Of a stretch of DNA of 64,000 bases, positions 1 through 9,793 are shown one piece after another (positions within the stretch are counted from its first letter, which is position 1; each line of letters starts with the position of its first letter). The notes beneath the pieces are model-generated. The model saw nothing but the letters and a program-made list of their open reading frames with translations, was not told the DNA's origin and ran no database searches. Location: contig OY752151.1 in NCBI GenBank assembly GCA_963573315.1, positions 1,426,001-1,490,000 on the forward strand, written 5' to 3'. This stretch comes from Entomortierella parvispora. Lineage: Eukaryota > Mortierellomycota > Mortierellomycetes > Mortierellales > Mortierellaceae. The position numbers and the translations under genes were made by a program.

Positions 1-752
1 GATGATGAAGTGATACTGTTGATGATTCGGCACATGGAGGTGCCATTTGATTATTATTTTTTCTAAAGAAATGAAGCTACAATACCTGGGAGGTGCAGAT
101 GGTTACGTACCTGATGGCTTGGAGGAATGTGGTGTTTGGATACAAACGAGAAAAAAAAATCTGAATAAATGAGCGGAAAAAGTCCACCCCACTTTCTCGA
201 AAAGGTTTCGAGCAAGGGGTGGGATAGTCAAGGCAAAGTCAATTCTTGATGCCATGACTTCTCAGAAAGTTGCTCACTTGCTGGTCAGTGCGCTGCTTTT
301 GAACTGAAGTTGCCTGATTTCTTCCCGTCTAAAGACGCGAGATGCAAACACTCCTTACCATGCCCCATCAGTTCTCAATTGTGACGCGAGGCAAAGCAAG
401 CTAGGCAAGGCAAGGCAAGGCAAGGCAAGGCAAGGCAAGGCAACGCGATGCAAAGCAAGGCAAGCGATACAAAGCAAAACAAGGCAAAGCAAAGCAAAGT
501 CCCCCATCCCCCTAAAAAGAGATACCCGTGCGTCGCACAGCTGGATTTCGTGCCATTCACCAGCGATAGTATATGTCTGATATCATCTTCCACCCGCACG
601 GCATACCTTGGCGAACGACAGCTCGACGAGTGGTGGAAGGGGTTGCTAGGGCTAGTGCCAAGGTAGGCCGGTACAGGGTTCTGTGAACGCGGCCAGGGTC
701 CATTATGAGTGCACAAAGATGTTTATTGCTTGTGTTCAGGAAATGAAGGGGA
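1..752. other. Left-edge intergenic region
   Basis: I see no convincing gene here. A short frame open from the left edge to about position 66 is too short to support a call. The rest is the 3' flank of the first GTPase gene and contains a pentanucleotide repeat described separately. Confidence 0.5.
389..498. repeat. GGCAA pentanucleotide microsatellite
   Basis: A perfect run of eight GGCAA units lies at 404-443. It is flanked on both sides by degenerate copies (GCAAA and GCAAG variants) out to about 498. It sits downstream of the first GTPase gene and does not belong to any supported coding frame. Confidence 0.85.
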
Positions 753-2855
753 TCAAAAGATCCAGTCGCCCTCGCTAAAAGTGATTGAGAGGTTGTCTGG
801 TGTGTCGGCTGGGGAGACCACAACATGATTGGGGGCGATCTCACCGCTTTCATTCTCACCCAGAGTGTGGCTGTGAGATGTGTCGGTAGTGGAAGTAATA
901 ACGTCACCGGTGAGGGCTGCGTCCTGGACTTCTCGTTCATCTGAAGTTTGAAGCCCCGTCTTGTCCAGAGGAGAAGTAGGAGTGGAAGCAACCTGGAGGG
1001 CAACAGCACCACCTTCCTCGTCCTGCGATGTCGGATCGACAGTATTGGCAGGGGTAGAAACTGTGGCATTGGAAACAGGGTGGTTAACTTGGTCCGGCCA
1101 GACAGTTGATGTCGCCTCTTCAATTGGATTCGGGAGTGACGGGGATGTAAGGACTTCTCCGTCCTCGAAGATAACGTCTGTGTTGTCCTTGAAAGCTAGT
1201 TCTAGACCAGGCGTGCTGGCTAGGAACGTGGTGAGGACGTCAACGACTTTTTGGAGGCTTTTCATGGGGGACCTTCGATAGGCGCCAGCTTCAGCAAGAG
1301 CGCGAAACAGATCGGGTCTCATGTATCTCTCCCGTGCAATTTTCACAATATTGATGAGTAAGCTGTTCTCATCCAGCACCATTTCGACTTCTTGTTGCAG
1401 CTCCTTTGATTGTTCACTCTCCTTCAGGCGCTCTTTTTCCAGCAATTCTCGCTTCAGTTTCAATTCGATCATCCATTCGCTCTCACTGTCGATCAGGTGC
1501 CGATACTTGTTACATTTTTTGATATAAGCTCGGACGTGCAGGACCGCGTTCTGGTAGCTCTTTCTCTTGTATCGAGTTGTCCACCATCGAAAGCCTTCGC
1601 CCCCTTTTTGATCGCTCAATTTGAACCCAGGATGTCTTACGTTCAAGATGTCAATAGTAAGGTCCAGTTCCCTTAGAGCCGCGGTGCCAGGGTGGACCAA
1701 TTGAAAGTATTCCCAATTTTCGTCAATTCTCAATTCGTCCAACAACTCCAAGCTGTCTGTATTGAGATCCAAGAGGAAGATTCGGGTATTCTCTTGTTCG
1801 GATTCATTTCTTGCAATCTTTTCTCTCAGTTGAAGCATGTCGTGCGCCTGAGTCTTTTGCACGTTACCCATATGCTGAAGAGAACTGGCGAGGGACATGG
1901 ACATGTTTCCGAATTTGCTCTCAATCAATTCGTCAATGTCTCTCATTTTAGGCGTCTTCCTCATCATGGTAGAATTGAGAGAGATGGGTTGGTTGAACAT
2001 GGCGTCCTTGAGGATCTCCTGCATCAGATTGTAAGTTATACACTTTCGGATAGAACTGAGGCTTGTGAGATTGCAATCGATCCAGAAAGGAGGAAAGTTA
2101 TTGCGGCCAATGATTTCATGAAGAATTTGGGACCTTTCCCTGCAACGGGCCGTGAGTTCCAAGGAGTGGTCTCCATGGAAATTTATGTAATCGGTCCGGG
2201 TATGGACAATGGCCATAATATCTTGGAGTTGAGGATAAGCCTCGATATAACTTCGGATGGCGTTCCTGAACCCTGAGGTGAACGGACTTTGCCCAACGAC
2301 GAGGAGGACCAAGTGGATGTTGCCGGCTTTTTTTAGTTCATCGAAAATATTGGCCATGTGAATTTCATCGTTGCCGTTTGTGTCGTTGAGGCCAGGTGTA
2401 TCGTAAAGGTTGAACTCCACCTTCTGTAGGTTGCCATGGTTAACTTCCTTCAGCATGTAAGGGCCCTGTGGCGGCACGCGTGTGTTCAAGGCATCCTCGT
2501 AATCGTAGATATTCAAATCTGAGTATTCCACCACAGGATGAGATCCATTCGAGTCGGAACGTCTGATGTCGACCACCTCAAATGTAGGTAGGTGAGTGGA
2601 TACAGAATACTGGGTCACATTTTCTGTACAGGATGAACATCCATTGCCAATCACTCCACTCATTGTCCGATGGTGAGGATTGGCGTAGTGGAGTGCCGTT
2701 TGAATGAAGGTGCTCTTTCCGGCTTGCGTCTCCCCTAGGAGCAGGACATTGTACCGGTCGCTTGGGACAACCTTGGACTGGTTTTTCTCAGGCGTTGCTG
2801 AACTGGAGACTTCGGGCTTTTCTGAAGGCAACTTGTCTTTGCGTTTGAATCCCAT
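753..2855 (-). CDS. AIG1/septin-like P-loop GTPase, paralogue 1
   Basis: Single-exon gene for a 700-residue protein, read from 2855 down to 753. A P-loop GETQAGKST is at residues 41-49, a G3-type motif DTPGLND lies near residue 155 and a G4-like TRTD near 220. This order fits the AIG1/GIMAP and septin-like TRAFAC GTPases. The C-terminal half is charged and probably coiled-coil (about 330-500), then has a conserved block with FRALAEAGAYR and a Ser/Thr/Glu-rich tail. It is clearly paralogous to the gene at 3311-5407 over nearly its whole length, with a shared KVVPSD leader before the G domain and a shared FRALAEAGAYR block. There is no signal peptide or membrane segment. GIMAP-type proteins often assemble on membranes, but the role here is unknown. 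The start codon is supported by alignment with paralogue 2. Confidence 0.85.
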   Translation of the reverse strand: MGFKRKDKLPSEKPEVSSSATPEKNQSKVVPSDRYNVLLLGETQAGKSTFIQTALHYANPHHRTMSGVIGNGCSSCTENVTQYSVSTHLPTFEVVDIRRSDSNGSHPVVEYSDLNIYDYEDALNTRVPPQGPYMLKEVNHGNLQKVEFNLYDTPGLNDTNGNDEIHMANIFDELKKAGNIHLVLLVVGQSPFTSGFRNAIRSYIEAYPQLQDIMAIVHTRTDYINFHGDHSLELTARCRERSQILHEIIGRNNFPPFWIDCNLTSLSSIRKCITYNLMQEILKDAMFNQPISLNSTMMRKTPKMRDIDELIESKFGNMSMSLASSLQHMGNVQKTQAHDMLQLREKIARNESEQENTRIFLLDLNTDSLELLDELRIDENWEYFQLVHPGTAALRELDLTIDILNVRHPGFKLSDQKGGEGFRWWTTRYKRKSYQNAVLHVRAYIKKCNKYRHLIDSESEWMIELKLKRELLEKERLKESEQSKELQQEVEMVLDENSLLINIVKIARERYMRPDLFRALAEAGAYRRSPMKSLQKVVDVLTTFLASTPGLELAFKDNTDVIFEDGEVLTSPSLPNPIEEATSTVWPDQVNHPVSNATVSTPANTVDPTSQDEEGGAVALQVASTPTSPLDKTGLQTSDEREVQDAALTGDVITSTTDTSHSHTLGENESGEIAPNHVVVSPADTPDNLSITFSEGDWIF

Positions 2856-3310
2856 AAGGTTTGGATAGTCCCTTCGTGCTGTTGAGCAAAAAAAAACAAA
2901 AGAGCGAGATGCTATCGGTTAGCTTCCATCATGATGCAAACCAAGCGGAGGAGCATGGAGTACTGAACCCGGAATTCATCGTTTCTTACCAGAGGTAAAG
3001 GAGGATGGGGTGAGGAGGATGGGGGCGGGGGTGTGCTTTGTTTGCGAATGCAAGAGAAGAGAAAAAGGAGGGGTTGCAAGAGTTCACTGTTTACCATTTG
3101 GCAAAGTCATCCTTGGGAGTGACATGATGGGCCATGCAAGTCAGCAGCACTCAGTTGCGCTCTGTACTCTTTTCCGCTGTGCCAGACATTGTGGTTCACC
3201 TTTTCGAAGAGTGGCAAACAGCCGACCTTTCGCTTTGCCATGCAGACCGAAGACAAAGCATAAAAAAGACAGGCCTCTAGAGACATTGAAACTGTGAGAA
3301 CATCTTTATT
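2856..3310. other. Spacer between GTPase paralogues 1 and 2
   Basis: About 450 bp holding the upstream region of paralogue 1 and the 3' flank of paralogue 2. Short open frames on both strands have no recognisable protein character. I see nothing else in it. Confidence 0.5.
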
Positions 3311-5407
3311 TCAGAATTGAATCTCATCACCATCATACCCGCAGTCAGACTCGCTGTGAGACCCGCTGTCAGACTCGCTACCAAACTCTCCGACAAACTC
3401 ACTGCCAAACTGGTGGTCATTGTCGTCGAGAGTCTCCAGGTGGTAGTGCTCTTCAAAGTTGTTTGAGTCAGCTGCGTCGTTAATAATATGGTCTGATTGG
3501 GGTTGGGCTCCACTGGTGTGAAGAAGCACATCATCCTTGTCCCTGAACGGCGCATTGACATCTGGCCTGTTAGACTCGCTGTCAAACTCTCCGACAACCT
3601 CACTGACAAACTGGTGGTGTTTCTCGTCGAGAGTCTCCAGGTGGTAGTACTCTTCAACGTTGTCTGAGTCAGCTGCGTCGTTAATAATAGGGTCTGATTG
3701 AGGTTGGGCTTCACTGGTGTGAAGAAGCACATCAACTTTGTCCCTGAACGGCGCAATGACATCTGGTCCATTAAAGAATCCTTCAAAGACATTGATGACC
3801 TTTGAGATACATTGTGCAGGGGTACCTCTATAGGCTCCGGCCTCAGCAAGAGCACGAAACAGATCAGGCTTCATCCTGTCACCTCTAGCAATCTTGACGA
3901 TCTGAATGTAAAAATTGTTCTTCTTCGCCAAATCTTCAACCTCCGCGTGGATTTCCCTCGATTCCTTGGCTTGCTTCTGGTGCAACTCATTCAACACTTT
4001 GTGGAGTCTCTTTAGACCATCCAACAGTTTCTTAGTGTACTCGATCTCTGTTTTGTACTTGTTGCACTTTTTGGCGTAGCACCGGATGTGCAAGGTGCCA
4101 CTGTTGTATCTCTTTCTCTGGTAGCAGGCTGACCACGTTTTTGAACCTTCACCCCCCTTTTCGTCGGACAGGTAGAACCCAGGGTGGAAAACGTTCATGA
4201 CATCAATCGTAAAGCCCTTCCCAGTCAGGCTCACACTATCAGTGCGGGCCATACGGAATAATCCCCATTCTTCAGAGCGAAGGAACTCATCCAATAATTC
4301 GAGTTCATCCGTCTCGTGGGCCTCAATGAAGTCCTCGGCGTTCTTTAGATCGGACTCAACTTTTACGATCTTGTCAATCGATTCAAGCGCCTTGGACCTC
4401 AGTTTATCATGTTCATCATTCTTGTGATCATGAGTACTGACCAGGAGCTTGGACAGGGAACCGTACTTGTCTTCAACCAACTCGTCGATAGCTCTCATCT
4501 TCGGCGACTTGTGGATCATGGTCGCCTCCAATGAGATAGGTTGATTCAGTATGGCCACCTTGAGGATCTTTTGGATCGTGTTCTGGGTGATGCATTTGCG
4601 GACCGGCTTGTTGCAATAGAGGTCACAATCGATCCAATAGTGAGGAAAGTTGTCGCGTCCAATGATCTCATGGAGCGTACTAATCCTTGCAGCTCTCTTT
4701 CGCTCAAGTCTTGTCGGGTCCATTGGATGCAAAAGTTTGTAATCAGTCTTGGTGTGCACAATTGTCATGATGTCTTGAAACTGGGGGAAGATGTCGAGGT
4801 AGCATCGAATGGCCTCTTGTAGCCCTGGACTGCAAGGTCCCTGTCCCACTGCGATTAGGACCATGTGGATCTTGCCCGCTCTCTTCACAGCATCAAAGAT
4901 ATTTGCGACATGAAGCTCGTCATTGTGATTACTGTCATTGAGGCCCGGGGTGTCATACAAGTTGAATCGGATCTGTTGATTGCTGGTTCCATTTGACTTG
5001 AGTTCAAAAGGGCCATCAGGCGTTTGGTGCTCGTTGAGAACCTTGTCGTAATCGACGAGACTGCCTGTGGATAATATATCCTCATAATCCACCACCAAAG
5101 GAGGTCCATGTGGCTCCAGCCGCAATTTTGTATTGACTACCTTAAACGAGGGCAGGTTGGTGATGATAGAATGGCGAATAACATCGTTCGTGCATGAGTG
5201 GAACCCATCTCCAATGGCATCCGACTTCAATTGGCACTTGGGGTTGGCATACCGGCAAATAGCTTGGATGAAGGTGCTCTTGCCGACTTGCGTCTCGCCC
5301 AAGAGTAAGATATTGTAGCAGTCGCTCGGGACTACCTTGGAATGGTTAGGCACCGAGCTGGAGAAAAAGTATCGCGCGGAGGCTTTGACCTTGTCGGTGA
5401 TTCCCAT
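3311..5407 (-). CDS. AIG1/septin-like P-loop GTPase, paralogue 2
   Basis: Single-exon gene for about 698 residues. The frame is open from an ATG at 5482, but the ATG at 5407 (protein beginning MGITDK) matches the start of paralogue 1 (MGFKRK) and is preferred. The P-loop GETQVGKST is at residues 37-45, DTPGLNDSN near 150 and a TKTD G4-like motif near 220. The family-specific blocks DEKGGEG and FRALAEAGAYRG match paralogue 1. The C-terminal tail carries a direct duplication of 67 residues absent from paralogue 1, followed by a Ser/Asp/Glu-rich end. It lies in tandem, same orientation, about 450 bp upstream of paralogue 1, so the pair arose by local duplication. The function is not known. Confidence 0.85.
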   Translation of the reverse strand: MGITDKVKASARYFFSSSVPNHSKVVPSDCYNILLLGETQVGKSTFIQAICRYANPKCQLKSDAIGDGFHSCTNDVIRHSIITNLPSFKVVNTKLRLEPHGPPLVVDYEDILSTGSLVDYDKVLNEHQTPDGPFELKSNGTSNQQIRFNLYDTPGLNDSNHNDELHVANIFDAVKRAGKIHMVLIAVGQGPCSPGLQEAIRCYLDIFPQFQDIMTIVHTKTDYKLLHPMDPTRLERKRAARISTLHEIIGRDNFPHYWIDCDLYCNKPVRKCITQNTIQKILKVAILNQPISLEATMIHKSPKMRAIDELVEDKYGSLSKLLVSTHDHKNDEHDKLRSKALESIDKIVKVESDLKNAEDFIEAHETDELELLDEFLRSEEWGLFRMARTDSVSLTGKGFTIDVMNVFHPGFYLSDEKGGEGSKTWSACYQRKRYNSGTLHIRCYAKKCNKYKTEIEYTKKLLDGLKRLHKVLNELHQKQAKESREIHAEVEDLAKKNNFYIQIVKIARGDRMKPDLFRALAEAGAYRGTPAQCISKVINVFEGFFNGPDVIAPFRDKVDVLLHTSEAQPQSDPIINDAADSDNVEEYYHLETLDEKHHQFVSEVVGEFDSESNRPDVNAPFRDKDDVLLHTSGAQPQSDHIINDAADSNNFEEHYHLETLDDNDHQFGSEFVGEFGSESDSGSHSESDCGYDGDEIQF
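3372..3773 (-). repeat. 201-bp in-frame tandem duplication in GTPase paralogue 2
   Basis: Two adjacent near-identical units, 3372-3572 and 3573-3773, each 201 bp or 67 codons. Both encode a segment with APFRDK, LLHTS, AQPQSD and HLETLD. Differences are scattered substitutions, so the duplication is not brand new but reading frame was kept. Confidence 0.9.
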
Positions 5408-5937
5408 ACCGAATGTTGTTATGTACGCCTGATTGGGGGTCAAAAAATACGCGATACGATTAGACTTGAAAGCCGTTTTCACTTACCGAAAAGAAAGTGG
5501 GGTGCTTTAGGGTGTGTATGAGAGTGAGAGTCGGATGGTGAGAAAGAAAAAAAAGGAAAAGAAAGAGGGCCAAAGGAAGACGCAGAAATATCCTTGGCAA
5601 AGCTGGGGGGGGGGGGGGGGGAGTGTTCGCCACGCGTTTTACGGGACGACGGGAACTATCGACCATCCAACTGAAAAGACCCATTACCATTGCCGATAAA
5701 CACCAACAGCTTTGCCTTGCATCAAAGCGCAACTGGATGGCAAAGCTTTATAAGAAAATCACAGAGCAATTTTGCCCCTTTCATATAGTTCCAATGGTAG
5801 ACAGCGCGATGAGGATCAAGGATAGTAGGACGCGACAAGCAATGAGCCAGACAATGGCATTTATAAGATCAAAGTGCTTTATGTTTTCATGGACGCAGGC
5901 TCCCCCACTTTAAACAAGAATTTGCCGGACTTGTTTT
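5408..5937. other. Spacer between GTPase paralogue 2 and the truncated third copy
   Basis: Upstream region of paralogue 2. It includes a run of 17 G residues at 5605-5621. No other coding frame is convincing. Confidence 0.5.
5605..5621. repeat. Poly-G tract (17 nt)
   Basis: An uninterrupted run of 17 G on the plus strand, about 200 bp upstream of the start of GTPase paralogue 2, which is read on the minus strand. Such a tract could form a G-rich structure or simply be a slippage-prone homopolymer. Confidence 0.9.
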
Positions 5938-6156
5938 CTAGCAATTGTGTCGTTCGATTGAAACATCTTTCTTGCCCGTCAAACTCCCTTTGTCTCTCCC
6001 ATGAGCTTTCCATTCTGGGGAGGCGTGTTGACGTACAGCGTGGAGGAAGTCGCTCTTTCCAGCCTGAGTATGGCCTAAGAGTAGGACATTGTAAAATGAT
6101 TGTTCGTCGACAGGGGCACGCGTTGGTGCTGCCTTTGGGGGTTTTTTGTATCCCAT
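5938..6156 (-). pseudogene. Truncated third AIG1-like GTPase paralogue
   Basis: An ATG-started frame of 72 residues that begins like the two neighbouring GTPases: MGYKK leader, then YNVLLLGHTQAGKSDF, matching YNVLLLGETQAGKSTF in paralogue 1. The intact genes continue for about 650 more residues; here the frame stops shortly after the P-loop and no G3 or G4 motif follows downstream. The last P-loop-flanking position is Asp where the paralogues have Thr. It is the third same-strand copy in a row, so a decayed tandem duplicate is the simplest reading. A short expressed peptide or a mis-assembled region cannot be excluded. Confidence 0.75.
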
Positions 6157-6612
6157 TCCTAAGAAGGCTGGCTAGTAAGAGAAAGGCGCGGTGAGGTGGG
6201 GTTGAGGTTGAGGTTGAGGTTGAGGTTGCTGGACAAATAAATCAAAAAGAAAGGGACCTTAAGTTGGACCGTGAGAGATAAATCGCGGCGAGGAGTGGTC
6301 AAGGCAAAGCTGTTAGGGTGGTGGCACGCGCTACTGCGCTCACGTCGAGCGGTGAATGATCAGAGAAAATGAGATTTCTACTTCGCCCTGCAGCAAGAGT
6401 GGAAACCATGAAAAAAGATTCTTGAAGCACACAAAAGCCCAAGGAAGGGGTTTTGCTCTGTCGTTTCAGCCATTTATTTTACTTTGCAGCGTGAAGGGTA
6501 TGGTACATGATTTTCGTCATAATATAAGAATCTAAGATATTAAAGTGAGGAGAGGGAGAGGGTATTATATCGCAAACTAAGATAGGATTAGGGTGAGTGG
6601 GGGTTTTCTTCT
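6157..6612. other. Spacer between the GTPase stump and the PAQR gene
   Basis: No gene seen. Contains four exact TTGAGG hexamers at 6202-6225, just upstream of the truncated GTPase copy, and the 3' flank of the PAQR-like gene. Confidence 0.5.
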
Positions 6613-7920
6613 CTAGTTCAAGAAGGCCGTTCGCATCTCTTCGATAGGGACGGAGCAGCTGTGGTTGGCATCATGCCAAAATGCCATGGCTTTGGTAACG
6701 CCCAAGAAATGAGTCAGGCATCCCAACAGGACGAAAATGTGGAAAATTTGGTGCGATGTGCCGAAATGGGCCAATTTTCCTGGAAAGAAACGCTCTGGAG
6801 TACGAGTTCCGTAAAGAAGAGCGCCCACGACGTACGAGGCGCCCATGCAGACCATGTAGTTTAGCGCGATCGCTTTTTGCGCGAGGGCAGGCTAGGAAAT
6901 AATGGCAAGAAAGGCAAACGGAAAATTAGCCATCAATCGTCATGGGTAGAGCAGTGCTAGTTGTATAATTCTTACTCCGTAGAGAACAAGCCCGTGAATC
7001 ACAGGAAAGACAGCAGAGAGTCCCATGGCAAGGAACAGGCAAGAACGGATCCAGCGGTACTGAGGTTGACGGAACTCAGGACGGACTACAGCGACAATGG
7101 TGGCCGCCCCAAACGCACTGATGAGCGAAATATACATGATCTGCCAAGTTTTATGACAGTAAAAGCCTAAGAAGTAATCAACAGCGATCAGCCATCGGTC
7201 AAGGATAGGACAACAACATACTTCTGCAATGAACATACCATAAAAGATAGCAGGGAAGAACGATCCCACGATCAAAAAAACGATTCCGACATAATCACAT
7301 CGGTTCCAGTGATGGGCGACAGGCTCTGAGTGGCAAGAAACGGTGTGGAAACTAGCCGACATGGACAAGCAAATGATTGCTCCTGCCATGAAAATGTAAA
7401 AGACGGCAATGTCGGACCAGTGAACGGTCTCCAGTACCCCGAAAATCTTGAAGTAGGCTATCGGCGATCCAATGATGCAGACAATGGCGCCCAACAAATG
7501 AGACCAGATGTTCACTATTCATTTCAAGGAGGCAGGGGATTTGTAAGTGGAGTGAATAAGAGCGTGGCCGATTAGGTCATGATGCTTACCACTTTCGTTG
7601 TGAAGGTAGCCCAGGGAGGCAATGCACTTTTTGTAGCTGAAGGTGGGACGGCGGTACCCAGTCCAGATGGCGGGATTATCTCGCATCCAAAGAGGAAGCT
7701 CATCCCAGGAGCACGTCAAGCTCTGTTTCTTGCCTGAGCCTCCTGTTGAACCGTACGCAGTTGATTGGGTAGAGGATAGAGCGGTGGCGTCGGTGGCAGG
7801 GGCGATCGAGTGGATGCCCTCTGCGGCTGACGATGGCGATGACATGGTGGTGGTGGTGGAAGAGGAGGATGTTGTAGTCCTAGTGGCGGTGGATCTAGCC
7901 CTGAGGGATGAGGAAGACAT
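6613..7920 (-). CDS. PAQR / adiponectin-receptor-like (Izh/hemolysin III family) membrane protein
   Basis: Four exons on the minus strand: 7590-7920, 7239-7514, 6976-7166 and 6613-6891, joined by introns of 75, 72 and 84 bp, giving 358 residues. The N-terminal 75 or so residues are Ser/Thr-rich and cytosolic in character. The family signature runs across the first splice junction (HNESVNIWSHLLGA), followed by seven hydrophobic segments. The expected metal-ligand positions are visible: SASFHT after the second segment, DYVGI, and SHQIFHIFV near the end. The phase at each junction restores the conserved text (for example IFYG joined to FYCHK). In yeast, Izh members affect sterol and zinc homeostasis; in animals, homologues bind adiponectin or progestins and show ceramidase activity. 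The exact substrate here is not visible from sequence. Confidence 0.9.
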
Positions 7921-9793
7921 GCTCGAAGCTGAAGGAAAGGAAGATCGTTGGAGTTTGTTGGAGAGAAGGAAGAAAGAAAAAAAAGAGTCGATCTCCTCTC
8001 CCCTTTTATTGAAATGTGTATTTTTGAGCCCCAGCAAGCCAAGACGTCGTCATTTCATGTGCCGCAGGGTTCGTTCGTTCCTGTGCCCCACATGGGGAAA
8101 GTAAAAAAGCTGGGGCCACCTTCTCCGATGCCCATCTCGACCATGCCTACCTGCGCATCGTATACCCCTCCCTGTCTCAACTGCTGTCGGTCCTGTCCTT
8201 GTGCAGAGGTTCTCTTTTGGGTGACCGACTTACCTGGACATGTCTACAGGAAGTACAGCACAGCTGGGCACTGCACGGGGCTGGTCGTTCCAATCCTCCA
8301 TCCAACTCCACAACACAACACTGTGGCCATGTCTGTCTGGTCCGTGCCTGTGATAGTGATAGTGAGATTACAGCCACAAAGGATCAAAGAAGAGAGCAGT
8401 CGTAAGGAACCTTGCCAAGCCTCGAGATGAAATGGATACACATATGAAAGGCGCCAAGAGGTCCCTCGCTCCGTGGGTGCTTCAAGTGGAAAGTGGAAAG
8501 TCGACACGTTGGCGATGTGCGTGCGGACAAGAGAACCCCTTTTCTGAGCAAGATTAGCAATGGAGAATGCAAATGCAGAGATCTGTGCAATTGTGATTTC
8601 TCATGTGGAATGAGACCTCGGAACCTTATTGGCTGCAGATGCCAGGTGGACAGACGGCAATTTTGGGCGAGCGGGCCCCTTGAGTGATGCTCACAAAGGA
8701 GCGGACGTCCCTCATGCCAGACGGGCCATGTTGTCAGCCGTGGTCGCACAAACGCGTCGATTGTGCCCGTGTTGCTGCCAAGCAATTGAAGAAAAAATGG
8801 AAGCCACGCTCTCCAGTGGACTGTTATCCTGTCCATGGTATCCTCACCATGACATTCTTGCTGCGATGCACCGGGATCGGATGAGGATCAGGATTAAGAT
8901 CAGGGGGACGAGATCCGTAAGCAGTGGGCGGAACATTTTGAGGCTACACAATTCCTCATTCTATGGGATTGTTATGAAGGAGAGGGGACAGTGACCTGAT
9001 CAAGGAGGAATTCACTCTTCTGAAGTGGCGGGAAAAGGTCTCTCTTTGCCATGATGTGGCCCCTGTGATGATCAGACTCACAAGGAGCCCTGCGTCTTTC
9101 CTGCCTGCCCTCGTTTTTCCTTGAAAGGCGTGTTTGCCAGTGAGTGTCTGAACAGGGAAGGGACAACGAGAGGGAGGTTCTCATGTGCTCCAAATGAGGC
9201 TCGCACCTTCTCTGCGTACACTACCCTTTTTTCTGCTTCTATCTCTCGCGCCTCCTTGTCTCCTCTGTCTCCTGCAAAAGAAAAACCAAATTGGCCAGCT
9301 CTTCCTCCTCGCAATCGCACCTCCTTGGGACACACGGACACAGGCTGTACCTTGCTCATTCATTGACTGGACCTGCTGCTGCTGCCATCCCTTTTCTCGT
9401 GGTGTCTTTGGGTCCCCCCCTCGTCTGCGCCAAGCGACAACTCTGCCCCATCACCCCAATCGTTTGATCCTTTTGGCATTGGTATGATTTTAGTTGCCAC
9501 CTGCTGCCCTTCTCGAGGAAAACACTGAACAAATACTCGACGAAACGAGGCGTCGTTACTCTCTTTCTTCTCTTTCTTCTCCTCTCTTTTCTCTTTAAAT
9601 ATCCGGTTCTGCCTTGTCTCACTCGCCGTCCTTTCCCATCTACCTGCAGCAACGTTACCTCCTCAAAAGAAGAACCAGAATACACTCTTTGTCTGCCTCG
9701 ACGCCTTTCTATTATTGACATCCACTACATATTCATACCTCTTCCTCCATCGACCCCCTATTACCTTAATACCTTAATACATCTTTCAAGAAG
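7921..9793. other. Divergent intergenic region (PAQR / DH-domain gene)
   Basis: Nearly 1.9 kb between two head-to-head genes. I scanned both strands; the open frames present are short, lack family character and show no consistent splice-linked exons. The last 200 bp before 9794 is pyrimidine-rich and looks like the promoter and 5' leader of the DH-domain gene. Confidence 0.5.

Noticed and set aside
1-66. Open frame reaching the left edge, possible C-terminal exon of a truncated gene
   Set aside because: Only 21 codons; this length is expected by chance.
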